Source: Lachnospiraceae bacterium (GTDB lineage: Bacteria; Bacillota; Clostridia; Lachnospirales; Lachnospiraceae). Taken from it: a stretch of 64,000 nt of DNA. Where the stretch lies: contig SVEG01000006.1 in NCBI GenBank assembly GCA_015057505.1, positions 62,001-126,000 on the forward strand. Direction: 5' to 3'. Within the stretch, counting starts at the first letter, position 1, and each line of letters begins with the position of its first letter. A program made the translations under genes and the position numbers. Below, piece after piece: positions 18,713-27,545 of this stretch. The notes under the pieces were generated by a model. That model saw only the letters and a list, made by a program, of their open reading frames with translations, made no database searches and had not been told where the DNA came from.

Positions 18713-18718
18713 GTGCAT

Positions 18719-19384
18719 ATGGTTAGAAAACAATTTGTGGTGTTTGGATTGGGACGTTTTGGAGAGAGTATTGCAAGAGCTCTTTCTGAAGCGGGAAGTG
18801 AAGTAATGGCAGTAGATGTAAAAGAAGAACTTGTACAAGAAGCATCCGTTTATGCCACACAGGCGATAAAAGCAGATATGACGGATGTTGAGGTTATGCG
18901 TTCTTTGGGAATAGGTGATATGGACGTGGCTATCGTTGCAGTTGCATCAGATATGGAATCCAGTATTATGGCGACCATACTTGCTAAAGAAGCCGGAGTT
19001 CCCTGCGTTATTGCAAAAGCTAATTCTGAGATGCACGCCAAGATACTTAAAAAAGTTGGTGCGGATAAGATTATACTTCCTGAGAAAGAGATGGGAGAAC
19101 ATCTTGCGCGTACTCTTGTTTCCGGTAATTTTGTTGATATTATAGAACTTACATCAGATTTTAGCATGGCAGAGATGCCGATTCCAAAGGATTGGATTGG
19201 AAAGTCACTGATTCAGCTTAATATCCGTAATAAATACGGAATTAACGTAATTGCCAAGAAAACCGGTGATAAGGTGCAGATTAATCTTTCACCGACCGAG
19301 CTACTTGAAGAAGGAATTACATTGATAGTTCTCGGTGATAACAAATGTCTGGAGAAGATTGGTAAGAAGAATGATAACCAGTAG
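18719..19384 (+). CDS. ktrA: Potassium uptake regulatory subunit, KtrA type (RCK)
   Basis: 221 aa. The N-terminal RCK Rossmann domain has VFGLGRFGESIARALSEAG, which binds ATP/NAD, and the C-terminal ~80 residues form a TrkA_C ligand domain (QLNIRNKYGINVIAKKTGD). It forms an octameric ring that gates KtrB. A GTG at 18713 is also possible; ATG 18719 is preferred by similarity to known KtrA N-termini. The end overlaps the start of the next gene by 14 bases. Some KtrA proteins also bind cyclic di-AMP through the C-domain; this cannot be judged here. Confidence 0.93.
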   Translation: MVRKQFVVFGLGRFGESIARALSEAGSEVMAVDVKEELVQEASVYATQAIKADMTDVEVMRSLGIGDMDVAIVAVASDMESSIMATILAKEAGVPCVIAKANSEMHAKILKKVGADKIILPEKEMGEHLARTLVSGNFVDIIELTSDFSMAEMPIPKDWIGKSLIQLNIRNKYGINVIAKKTGDKVQINLSPTELLEEGITLIVLGDNKCLEKIGKKNDNQ

Positions 19385-20153
19385 CAGTAACGCACAGATT
19401 AAGAATATAATTGCATTACAGAAAAAGAGTAAAGCCCGAAATGAGCAGGATGTATTTGTTGTGGAAGGCATTAAGATATTTTCTGAGCTTCCGAAGGACA
19501 GAATTGTGTCGGTATTTGTGTCGGAGAGTTTTTTGGAGGTGCCGGAGCAGAAGGCTTTGCTTGAAGGCGTGAAGTTTGAGAGTGTTTCCGACAAGGTGTT
19601 TAAGGAGATAAGTGACACATTCACACCGCAGGGAATTCTTGCGGTTGTAAAGCAATATCATTATTCTTTTGAAGATTTGCTTAATAACGCTAAGGGAGCA
19701 CCGATGTTTATGGTGCTTGAGGAACTACAGGATCCGGGCAATCTTGGAACGATTTTGCGTACAGGTGAGGGTTCAGGCATTACCGGTGTTATTATGAGCA
19801 AAGGCTGTGTGGATATTTATAATTCTAAGGTAATCCGTTCAACGATGGGAACGGTTTTCAGAGTTCCTTTTATGTATACGGAGGATTTGCCGGAGACCAT
19901 TAATAAAATCAAAGATACCTGCACCGTATATGCGGCATATCTTAAGGGTAGCAGATATGCGTATGACGAATGTGATTATACAAAGGGTACGGCTTTTGTT
20001 ATCGGTAACGAAGCCAAGGGTCTTACGGAAGAGATTGCCGGACTTGCAGATGAGAGAATTATTATTCCGATGCAGGGCCATGTGGAATCATTGAATGCGG
20101 CAGTGGCTGCATCGATACTTATGTATGAAGGATACAGACAGCGAAGACGATAA
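19371..20153 (+). CDS. SpoU/TrmH-family RNA 2'-O-methyltransferase
   Basis: 260 aa. The N-terminal substrate-binding domain (about 1-95, starting ITSSSNAQIKNIIALQKKSK) precedes a SPOUT domain with LEELQDPGNLGTILRTGE, GNEAKGL and the knot segment IPMQGHVESLNAAVAASIL. Such proteins use S-adenosylmethionine to methylate 23S rRNA or tRNA ribose; the target nucleotide is not predictable. Upstream in-frame starts exist inside ktrA, but ATG 19371 matches the family N-terminus. Confidence 0.92.
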   Translation: MITSSSNAQIKNIIALQKKSKARNEQDVFVVEGIKIFSELPKDRIVSVFVSESFLEVPEQKALLEGVKFESVSDKVFKEISDTFTPQGILAVVKQYHYSFEDLLNNAKGAPMFMVLEELQDPGNLGTILRTGEGSGITGVIMSKGCVDIYNSKVIRSTMGTVFRVPFMYTEDLPETINKIKDTCTVYAAYLKGSRYAYDECDYTKGTAFVIGNEAKGLTEEIAGLADERIIIPMQGHVESLNAAVAASILMYEGYRQRRR

Positions 20154-20174
20154 ACTGTTTGGAGGTATTATTTA

Positions 20175-21431
20175 GTGTTAAAGAAAGAACTAATCTCAAG
20201 TGTGTTAGGGGTGGCATGCTTAGTAGTATTGTTAATAGGGATAATTTCAATGACGGCATGTAACCATGATGTGGAACCGACTGAGACGCCGAGTGGCAGT
20301 TCTATCGAAACAGGCGATGGACATGAAGGTGATGATGACGGAAGAACACAAAGTTCAGAGAATGTAGGGACAGTTGTTGTTGAACTTCCTACGGAGACAA
20401 CTACGCCGGAGCCGGAAATTGAAACGACTACACCCGAACCCGAGACAACAACAGTGGATTTGGGACCGTCCATATATGACGGATATCTATTTGCAGATGT
20501 TAAATTATATCTTAATGTAAGAAAAGAGCCGACTACGGAATCTGAGATAGTTGGTAAGCTTTATGTCGGAGACAAGGCAACGATAGTCGAACAGCTGGAT
20601 AACGGATGGGCACATATTACGTCCGGTAATGTGGACGGATATGTAAGTAATGAATATACGGTTACAGGTCATGCGGCAGAAGAGTATGTCATTGAAGAAG
20701 GGCTTTATGTAGCTAAAGTTACGGTAAGCGGCTTAAGAATCAGAGAAGAGGCCAATATAGATTGTGGTTATTACGGTTCTGCATATAAGAATCAGACATT
20801 TGCTGCGATATCGGAAGAAGACGGATGGGTAAAGATTAAACATTCAACAGCGGATAATCCTTCAGGAATTGCTTATCTGGCGGCAGAATATGTAGAACTC
20901 AAATATGATTTTGGTGAAGGTATTACCATCGAAGAAGAGAAGGAACAGATAAGACTTGCCAAGGAAGCGGCAGAGAGAGCTGCAAGGGAAGCATTTATCA
21001 AGAAGATTCTTGCCAACAGCCAGGTTATCAATCCGGCTAACAGAGAACCGTTTTCTTTTTCTGATGAAGATATTTATCTGTTGGCATGTCTTGTATATGA
21101 AGAGGCCGGAGGCGAGCCCTATGAGGGTAAGCTTGCTGTGGCGAATGTTGTTCTTAACCGTTATCTTGCGGGATATGGTGATACACTTACGGAGATAATT
21201 TACGCCAAGAATCAGTTTTCGACAGCACAGTCAGGCGTACTTGATAAGCGTCTTGAGAAGGGACCGAGCGATAGCTGTGTACGTGCAGCCAAGGAGGCTG
21301 TTGCGGGCGTTAACAACATAGGTGATTACTGTCACTTTATTACAACGGAGAAGGCGAATTACAGTTTGTACTATCAGTATACAATTTTACATAAGCACTG
21401 CTTCTATAAGCGTACATGGAAGAAATCTTAG
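20175..21431 (+). CDS. Cell-wall hydrolase lipoprotein: SH3b repeats + SleB/CwlJ domain
   Basis: 418 aa. A hydrophobic N-terminus ends in a lipobox-like SMTAC (Cys about 33), so it is probably a lipoprotein. A Thr/Glu/Pro-rich linker, two bacterial SH3 domains (around DVKLYLNVRKEPTTESEIVG and VSGLRIREEANIDCG), a charged helix, and a C-terminal Hydrolase_2 domain follow. That domain has YEEAGGEPYEGKLAVANVVL with the catalytic Glu and ends in CHFITTEKANY. SleB/CwlJ domains cut spore-cortex peptidoglycan during germination, but multi-domain members may act in vegetative wall turnover. The start is GTG 20175 after GGAGG (20161-20165). Confidence 0.88.
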   Translation: MLKKELISSVLGVACLVVLLIGIISMTACNHDVEPTETPSGSSIETGDGHEGDDDGRTQSSENVGTVVVELPTETTTPEPEIETTTPEPETTTVDLGPSIYDGYLFADVKLYLNVRKEPTTESEIVGKLYVGDKATIVEQLDNGWAHITSGNVDGYVSNEYTVTGHAAEEYVIEEGLYVAKVTVSGLRIREEANIDCGYYGSAYKNQTFAAISEEDGWVKIKHSTADNPSGIAYLAAEYVELKYDFGEGITIEEEKEQIRLAKEAAERAAREAFIKKILANSQVINPANREPFSFSDEDIYLLACLVYEEAGGEPYEGKLAVANVVLNRYLAGYGDTLTEIIYAKNQFSTAQSGVLDKRLEKGPSDSCVRAAKEAVAGVNNIGDYCHFITTEKANYSLYYQYTILHKHCFYKRTWKKS

Positions 21432-21480
21432 AGGGTATTCCTATAGTCAGAAGGACTTGAGGACTACCCTCTGACTTTTT
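21430..21480 (+). terminator. Intrinsic terminator after the cell-wall hydrolase gene
   Basis: AGAGGGTA (21430-21437) pairs with TACCCTCT (21465-21472), with an inner TCCT/AGGA stem, followed by GACTTTTTG. Confidence 0.8.
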
Positions 21481-21662
21481 GTTGTCTGCGAAAAATCATA
21501 CCCCAAACAGCCAAGACCATGCATCTGCATACAGTCCAAACCGGGGGTACGGAGCAAAGCCTTGCAGTCTGATATATTTAATAGAAAATTTATAAAGTTT
21601 ACCGTAGTTTTCGTGTATTTTAGGTGTCTGGTGTGATATTATAAAATGTAAGGGGGTTGCTT

Positions 21663-23162
21663 ATGAAGAAAAATACATTAAAGATAAGAACCAGACTTGT
21701 AGTGGCATTTTTGATTGTTATATGTACACCTCTTTTTCTCATTGGTGTGGGAAGTATTATTTTTACTAATTATCAGCTTAATGCCATAGAGGATTATTAT
21801 AATATTGACGGAGAGGGCATAGGTGCTTTTTCCAATACGACCAAGCTTCTTGACGGTCTTACGCAGAAGATACATAAAGAGATACTTTCGCTTGCCAAAT
21901 ACAGTCCGGAAAGTCTTGAAAATGAGGTCATGCTTGAGAAAATAAACGGGCAGCTTAAGGACAAGTATTCTTTTTTGTTAGTGCTTAAGGATAAGAATGT
22001 TATTTATAACGGCAGTACTTCAGAGGATATCAAGGGTATATATGAGTCACTTAAAAATTTTGCATATACCAATACTGACGGGGACAGCGGTTATTATATT
22101 ACCGGTAAATATTTGATTAAGCAGTCGGATTTTACATTTTCAGATAATTCTAGCGGAATGTTTTGCATTGTTACGACCATTGAAAAAATGGTGCCTGAGG
22201 TTCAGAACCTGCTTGGAGGTATTGTTCTTCTTGTAATTGTCGGAATGGTGATTACGGCTGTTGTAATGACAACATGGATTTATAAAAGTATTTTTGCACC
22301 GCTTAAGCAACTAAAAAAGGCAACACACGAGATTAGGGAAGGTAATCTTGATTATAGCCTCAATGAGATAAGTGATGACGAAATCGGTGATTTGTGTAAG
22401 GATTTTGAAGACATGCGACAGAGGCTTAAGGAGACAGCGGAAGAGCGCCTTCAGTATGACCGCGAGAACAAAGAGCTTATCAGTAATATCTCACACGATT
22501 TAAAGACGCCGATTACAGCGATTAAGGGTTATGTCGAAGGTATCATGGACGGTGTTGCGGATACGCCGGAGAAGATGGATCGCTATATTAAGACAATTTA
22601 TAACAAGACCATCGAGATGAACAGACTTATTGAGGAGCTTACGTTTTATTCCAAGATTGATACCAACAGGATTCCGTACACTTTCGATAAGGTTAACGTG
22701 GACCGTTATTTTAGCGATTGTGCGGAGGAGCTTGCGCTTGACCTTGAAGAAAAGAATATTGATATTAGGTACAAGAATGATGTGGACAAGTCCACGATTT
22801 TTATTGCGGATGTTGAACAGATTAAAAAGGTTGTAAACAATATCATTGGTAATTCCGTGAAATATATCGGCAAAGATAGGGGCCTGATTCAGATTCATAT
22901 TATTGATGCGGGCGATTTTATCCAGATAGAGATATCGGATAATGGCAAGGGTATCGCACAAAAGGATTTGCCGTATATTTTTGACAGGTTCTACAGAAGC
23001 GACACATCAAGAAATTCAATGCAGGGTGGAAGCGGAATAGGCTTATCCATTGTTAAGAAGATTGTTGAAGACCACGGCGGAAGAATATGGGCTTTGAGTA
23101 AAGAAGACGAAGGAACGACCATGTGCATGGTATTTCGTAAATATCAGGAGGTTAAGTTATGA
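21663..23162 (+). CDS. Sensor histidine kinase
   Basis: 499 aa. A transmembrane helix (about 10-35), an extracytoplasmic sensor region of ~150 residues without a recognised fold, a second helix (about 185-205), and a HAMP domain come first. Then come the HisKA dimerisation domain with the phosphoacceptor in ISNISHDLKTPITAIKGY and the HATPase domain with N, G1 and G2 boxes (NNIIGNSVKYIG, SDNGKGIAQKDLPY, GGSGIGLSIV). ATG 21663 fits AGGGGGT (21651-21657) better than TTG 21657. It overlaps the response regulator gene by four bases. The stimulus is unknown. Confidence 0.93.
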   Translation: MKKNTLKIRTRLVVAFLIVICTPLFLIGVGSIIFTNYQLNAIEDYYNIDGEGIGAFSNTTKLLDGLTQKIHKEILSLAKYSPESLENEVMLEKINGQLKDKYSFLLVLKDKNVIYNGSTSEDIKGIYESLKNFAYTNTDGDSGYYITGKYLIKQSDFTFSDNSSGMFCIVTTIEKMVPEVQNLLGGIVLLVIVGMVITAVVMTTWIYKSIFAPLKQLKKATHEIREGNLDYSLNEISDDEIGDLCKDFEDMRQRLKETAEERLQYDRENKELISNISHDLKTPITAIKGYVEGIMDGVADTPEKMDRYIKTIYNKTIEMNRLIEELTFYSKIDTNRIPYTFDKVNVDRYFSDCAEELALDLEEKNIDIRYKNDVDKSTIFIADVEQIKKVVNNIIGNSVKYIGKDRGLIQIHIIDAGDFIQIEISDNGKGIAQKDLPYIFDRFYRSDTSRNSMQGGSGIGLSIVKKIVEDHGGRIWALSKEDEGTTMCMVFRKYQEVKL

Positions 23163-23848
23163 GTAGAATACTAATAGTTGAGGATGAACTTACGATTGCG
23201 GAGCTTGAGAAAGACTATCTTGAACTCAGCGGTTTTGAGGTTGAGATAGAGACAACCGGCGATAAGGGGCTTCACAGGGCGATAAATGAGGATTTTGACT
23301 TGTTTTTGCTTGATTTGATGCTTCCCAACGTAGATGGCTTCGAGATTTGCCGACAGATTCGTGAACGTAAGGACATTCCGATTTTACTTGTGTCCGCGAA
23401 AAAAGAGGATATCGACAAGATAAGAGGCTTTGGTCTTGGCGCAGACGATTACATCACCAAGCCTTTTAGCCCTAGTGAACTTGTGGCACGTGTAAAAGCG
23501 CATCTTGCGCGTTATGAGCGACTTGTTGTAAGTAATATGCCGGAGAACGAAACAATTGAAATCCGCGGTATTAAAATTGACAAAACGGCAAGACGTGTTT
23601 TTGTAAACGGCGAAGAGAAGATTTTTACAACGAAGGAATTTGATCTTCTTACCTTTCTTGCCCAGAATCCGAATCGCGTGTTTACGAAGGAAGAGCTCTT
23701 CAGAGAAATCTGGGAGATGGAGTCCATCGGCGATATCGCAACCGTTACCGTGCATATCAAGAAGATTCGCGAGAAGATTGAGTTTGATACTGCGAAGCCT
23801 CAGTATATAGAGACGATTTGGGGAGTTGGGTACAGATTTAAGGTGTAA
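23159..23848 (+). CDS. OmpR/PhoB-family response regulator
   Basis: 229 aa. The receiver domain has the phosphoacceptor Asp in LFLLDLMLPNVDGFE and the Lys in DDYITKPFSP; the winged-helix DNA-binding domain ends IETIWGVGYRFKV. It pairs with the overlapping kinase gene. Its last three sense codons and first two bases of the stop form the left copy of the att core of the mobile element that follows, so the protein is preserved despite the insertion. Confidence 0.95.
   Translation: MSRILIVEDELTIAELEKDYLELSGFEVEIETTGDKGLHRAINEDFDLFLLDLMLPNVDGFEICRQIRERKDIPILLVSAKKEDIDKIRGFGLGADDYITKPFSPSELVARVKAHLARYERLVVSNMPENETIEIRGIKIDKTARRVFVNGEEKIFTTKEFDLLTFLAQNPNRVFTKEELFREIWEMESIGDIATVTVHIKKIREKIEFDTAKPQYIETIWGVGYRFKV
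23837..23847 (+). repeat. attL core (11-bp direct repeat)
   Basis: TTTAAGGTGTA, at the very end of the response regulator gene, recurs at 29566-29576. With one mismatch the match extends three more bases (A/G then AG). Confidence 0.8.
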
Positions 23849-23923
23849 AGGATGAACAAAAAGCCTTGAACACCGCATAAACACTAAGGAAAACCGCTTT
23901 TGTTATGTGATAATATATTATAA

Positions 23924-23945
23924 AATATTACCAAAAATATTACCA
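23924..23945 (+). repeat. 22-bp direct repeat near left end of the element
   Basis: This copy, containing two ATATTACCA units, is identical to 29401-29422. It lies about 77 bases inside attL. The location of both copies fits arm-type binding sites for the integrase. Confidence 0.85.
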
Positions 23946-23978
23946 TAGGCTGAAATTCACGAAGTAAAGGAGAACGCT

Positions 23979-25497
23979 ATGGAAGAATTAGTATTTAATT
24001 TTGATGAAAGCGAAGTACCAAAGAAGAAAGAAGTAATCACTTATGAACCAGTTGAGAAGGGCATAAGGCGGAAACTGAAAGACGGAAAGAAGTTTTCCTA
24101 TGAGGCTACTGCTGATTTTGGCAGGGTGGAAATCTATGACGAAGAATTAAAGAAGTTTGTTAAGAAGCAGGACAAACAAAGAAAGACCTTTAAGACATTG
24201 GCAGAAGCAAGAAAATGGCTTCATCAAATTGAACTGCAAAAAGCAGAAGCCAAAGAGAAAAAGGTCATTTACAAAAATGAGGGTATTCGCTTGGTTGATG
24301 TGGCTGATGAATTTCTGGAACTGAAACGTAAGCAAGCCAAAAAGGGAAAAATCAAAGATAGTTATGTTGAACAATTACGCATACAGACAGACCATTTCAA
24401 AAGGTTCTTTAATGGTGAGCGTACCACATTTGTAAAAACCATACAGATCGCACAGATTGAAGCATATTTTGAGTTTGAAGAAAAGCAGGGAATTTCTAGG
24501 AAGTCTATCGAGAAATATAAAACCCACTTAAAGCAGATTTGGGCTTATATGCTGAAAGATAAAGTAAGATACGGTGTAAGTGAGAATGTTGTTGAGGGTG
24601 CGGAAATTTCTGCACCGAAAAAGGAATATAAAGCCTCGGCACTTGATTACAAGCAATTAAATGAATTGATTTATGAAGCCACCACAATGGAAGACCCGTG
24701 TTTTTTTGTATCTTGTTGTTATGTCTATGACACAAGGACTTAGACGAGGGGAATTGTGTGGCTTGATGTGGAAAGATATAAATTGGGAAACCAAAAGAGT
24801 TACGATTTGCCATAACCGTGTTCAGTTGGTAACAAAAGACACCGTGAAACTGCCGAAGCGAGAAAAGGTTCGAGAGATTGAACTGCATAACGCAGGCTAT
24901 ACCACTTTAAAGATATATAAGGAATGGCAGGAGGCTATACTTGGCAGACCAATAGCACCCGAAGCCTTTGTATTACAATGGGAAATAAACTTATTGCAAG
25001 ATTATGTATGCCACACTGGAAAGGTATCTCGCAAGTGGAAAGAGATTTATAATTATCTCAATAAATGCCGAGTGAAAGCCAAAAAGGAAGAATTACCTTA
25101 TGGCAGAATACACGACGGAAGACATACATATATCACTTTGCTATTACACGGAATAGAAAAGGACGATAAGAGCATTATTGCCCCTGCTTCGTTTTTCCAA
25201 GTGTATGAAAGTGCAGGGCATTCCTTACCAAGAGCAATGCAGAATGTTTCAAATACTGTTTATAATGATGAAACGGGCGACAGATGGGATATTACAAGAT
25301 TTTGGAATGAAGCAATTTATACCGATATTGCGGAATGTTGGCGTTTTGCTTGTGAGGTTAGACAGATTGAAGAGGAAATGATGACCGAACTGGAAAAAGC
25401 CACAAAGCAGGCACAGAAGCAACAACGATTAGAAAAAGCCAAAGCGGAACGATTAAAAGGCAATCCACCCGAGGACATACTTATTGAATACAAATAG
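23979..25497 (+). pseudogene. int: Tyrosine integrase interrupted by a frameshift
   Basis: Reading frame 1 (23979-24743) supplies the arm-binding and core-binding domains; a second frame (from about 24708 to 25497) supplies the catalytic domain. Removing one T from the seven-T run at 24701-24707 joins them smoothly as DPCFLYLVVMSMTQGLRRGE. All catalytic parts are present: Arg in GLRRGEL, HxxR in IHDGRHTY, GHS, and Tyr in VSNTVYND. The intact product would be about 505 aa, as in Tn916-like Int proteins. It could be a real pseudogene, slippage-dependent expression, or an assembly error. It has an AAGGAG site and its own terminator. Confidence 0.85.
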
Positions 25498-25504
25498 CAA
25501 ACAA

Positions 25505-25534
25505 GCAGGAGTTTAAGCGCTCCTGCCTTTTTTT
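25505..25534 (+). terminator. Intrinsic terminator after int
   Basis: GCAGGAG pairs with CTCCTGC around an 8-base loop, followed by seven Ts. Confidence 0.88.
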
Positions 25535-25617
25535 AAAATAATGTTATAATTTGTTTGAGATATTCGTATGTTTGTGATACAATCAAAACACGCGCATACA
25601 AAGGAGGTGAGATTGAA

Positions 25618-26139
25618 ATGAAGATTATTTCACAAGAAGAACTTGAGAAAAGCAAGGAAAATTTAAATTCCCAAGTTGATAAGTTGTATTCATCAACTAA
25701 TAAGGACAGCGACGACGCAAGAAAAAGAACTCATAATTATTTTGAGTGGCTCTCAACAAAGACACAATTTGTAATGGACGAGCCGTCTTTTGTTTGTGAT
25801 AAGGAAGATGAATTAGTACGTGGTGCAGTAGTATGGATTGAGTTTGGTTTCAATATCGGTAATGAATTTGGTGGACGTCATCCTGCAATAATATTAAGAA
25901 AAACTGGTTCCAGTATTTTTGTTGTGCCTCTTTCTTCTCAAGAACCTGATGATAAGAAAGATTATCATGTAAAAGTAGAAAAAGTGTATGGTTTTAGAAA
26001 TATGGTGCGTTGGACAAATGTACTTAAATTGCAAAATGTAAGCATTCAAAGAGTTGATACTACTGCATCGATAGGAAATGTTAAAGGGTATGTTTTGAAT
26101 GATATTAACAATGCACTCAAAAAATGTCATATTTTCTAG
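25618..26139 (+). CDS. PemK/MazF-like endoribonuclease toxin protein
   Basis: 173 aa. The C-terminal ~115 residues follow the MazF/PemK fold: VRGAVVWIEFGFNIGNEFGG, RHPAIILRKTGSS, FVVPLSSQ and later GYVLNDINNALKKC. MazF proteins cleave mRNA at short motifs. The N-terminal ~60 residues are charged and helical, with no match recognised. No separate antitoxin ORF is evident on either side, so either that N-terminal part inhibits it, the antitoxin is elsewhere, or it is not a classical toxin. ATG 25618 follows a strong AGGAGGTGA site. It is cargo or a maintenance gene of the mobile element. Confidence 0.78.
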   Translation: MKIISQEELEKSKENLNSQVDKLYSSTNKDSDDARKRTHNYFEWLSTKTQFVMDEPSFVCDKEDELVRGAVVWIEFGFNIGNEFGGRHPAIILRKTGSSIFVVPLSSQEPDDKKDYHVKVEKVYGFRNMVRWTNVLKLQNVSIQRVDTTASIGNVKGYVLNDINNALKKCHIF

Positions 26140-26172
26140 TTGATTTTTGTTAAAAAATATTATAAAATATAC

Positions 26173-26201
26173 TTGACAGAGGGAATATTTTTTGGTATTC
26201 T
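26173..26201 (+). promoter_or_regulatory. Putative sigma-A promoter in the mobile element
   Basis: TTGACA (26173-26178) and TATTCT (26196-26201) are separated by 17 bases. Nothing is coded downstream for over 1 kb, so it probably drives a small RNA. Confidence 0.55.
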
Positions 26202-26207
26202 ATCCAG

Positions 26208-26299
26208 GATGTCACGAAAAGTGATAGTGTGAAGGAGCGAAAGCTCAGTAAGATTTTTTTTTGAAGGAGAGGAAGTCGAAAGGCTTCCTCTCAGTTTTT
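26208..26299 (+). ncRNA. Putative small RNA of the mobile element
   Basis: It follows the promoter at 26173-26201. Hairpins with GAAA loops appear at 26235-26246 (GAGC/GCTC) followed by a T run, and at 26269-26290 (9-bp stem, GAAA loop) followed by five Ts. Function unknown; copy or transfer control of the element is possible. Confidence 0.4.
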
Positions 26300-26373
26300 G
26301 TATATGAATTGTAAACTGCACATATAATATAAAGGTGTGAAGGGAATTTTTATTCCAGTCTCATTTTTGAAGG

Positions 26374-26416
26374 ATTGGAGGGAATTTGTTTTTTTAATTC
26401 CCTCCAATCAGTTTTT
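26374..26416 (+). terminator. Terminator-like hairpin in the mobile element
   Basis: A 13-bp perfect stem (26374-26386 with 26396-26408) is followed by CAGTTTTT. Confidence 0.6.
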
Positions 26417-26573
26417 AGAAAGAAAAGAAGCAAAAGAAAGAATAGGGGGACACTCTGGCGGTTTCCCCCTTGCCCCCTTTCAGCGTTGAAACTTCACAAG
26501 TTCAGTTTCAACAATTAACTTTTTAGAACCAGTAAAACCGACCTTTTCGCCTAGTTAAATAATGAGAGAAAGT

Positions 26574-26636
26574 CTTGACCACTCGCAACCAAAAATATAG
26601 AAATTTCTATACTTTTTACGATTGCGAATGGTCAAG
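26574..26636. repeat. 63-bp inverted repeat, candidate transfer or replication site
   Basis: Outer arms of 15 bp, CTTGACCACTCGCAA and its near-complement, enclose a perfect inner palindrome TATAGAAATTTCTATA. It lies in the noncoding part of the mobile element. Confidence 0.6.
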
Positions 26637-27161
26637 CCTGTAATAAAACAATTTTCGCCTGTGAGTGTGTTTAACCCCGAACACTTCGGAGATGTTTCAT
26701 TTTCTATACATAACAGTAATATGGCGATACCACCAAAGTCGATCTTTTAATTACTATACGCAACGTGCCCTTGTTTTTCATATGTACCAGACTGCATTAC
26801 ACTTTTCATATAATGCACACGTCATCCAATGCCGTAGCCGTTCATTATCTTTCAATAATCAAGTCGCCCTCACTTGCTTCGGCATTATTTTTGAGGCTGT
26901 CCGCCGTGGACATTTAACATTTTGTTTGCTTTGGGTGATGTTTTTTCTTATCGTACACCCATTAAAAAAGTCCTGAGGTGGTGAAGCACATCAGAACTCT
27001 ATATATAAAACTTTACAGTTTAGAACTGTCTTTTGTCCTTGTAATTGCTTCACCAACTACACCCACCAAAGCGGTGGCTTTTTTAATTTATTTACTTGTC
27101 AAAAACAATATGACCGATAGAGAACAGTTTGGAGCAAAAACTTTGAGATGAACAAGAAAAA

Positions 27162-27208
27162 GTAAAAAATTTATATACGTCTCCGGACGTATATAAAATT
27201 TTTTATAC
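27162..27208. repeat. Long hairpin upstream of mob genes, candidate oriT
   Basis: About 20 paired bases flank the tetraloop TCCG, with ATACGTC and GACGTAT at the tip and one bulge. Its place a few hundred bases before the relaxase gene suits an origin of transfer, but no MobV oriT consensus is recognised. Confidence 0.5.
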
Positions 27209-27272
27209 TTTTTTATTTGCAAGTTAGCACCATATATCAACAGTCATATTATTTTTGAGGGAGGTGTTTGAC

Positions 27273-27443
27273 GTGGAAAAAATAGAAATAACTGATGAAA
27301 TGTTTTATAAGGGTTCTCTTGATGTTTTACTTGAAGCAGTATCACAAGATGAAGCAGAAGAACATAAACAACCTGCAACCGATACAGAAGATGATTTTGC
27401 AAAGGTTGAGAAATACCAAAGGCAGACCGAAGAGGAACGATAA
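27273..27443 (+). CDS. Small hypothetical protein of the mobile element
   Basis: 56 aa, acidic, with KIEITDEMFYKGSLDVLLEA and a glutamate-rich C-terminus. It starts at GTG 27273 after GAGGGAGGTG (27257-27266). No family is recognised. The position directly before the relaxase gene suggests a role in mobilization, such as an accessory or antitoxin-like protein, but nothing in the sequence proves it. Confidence 0.5.
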   Translation: MEKIEITDEMFYKGSLDVLLEAVSQDEAEEHKQPATDTEDDFAKVEKYQRQTEEER

Positions 27444-27545
27444 TCGAGCCCCAACTTTGCTTGCAAAGTAAAGGGGCTTATACCTTGGGGCAAGATTTAG
27501 AAGTTTAGACGGTCTTGCTCCAAGTATTTGAGAGGAGGGAGAATT

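Larger units (their letters stand above)
26140..27272. other. Noncoding segment of the mobile element, rich in hairpins
   Basis: No convincing coding frame is seen in over 1.1 kb. It contains a promoter, three terminator-like hairpins (26208-26416), a GC-rich block near 26447-26482 with a GGGGGA/TCCCCC hairpin, a 63-bp inverted repeat (26574-26636), and a T-run hairpin (CCACC/GGTGG near 27062-27085). A further long hairpin lies at 27162-27208, just before the mob genes. Control RNAs and transfer or replication sites are the likely content. Confidence 0.6.

Noticed and set aside
23924..23945. Terminal inverted repeat of a transposon
   Set aside because: The matching copy at 29401-29422 is in the same orientation, and the element has a tyrosine integrase with att cores, so these are internal direct repeats.
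26665..26976. Open frame of 103 codons in the mobile element
   Set aside because: No ribosome site, odd amino-acid composition (rich in His, Phe, Ser, Arg) and location in hairpin-rich noncoding DNA. No domain is recognisable.
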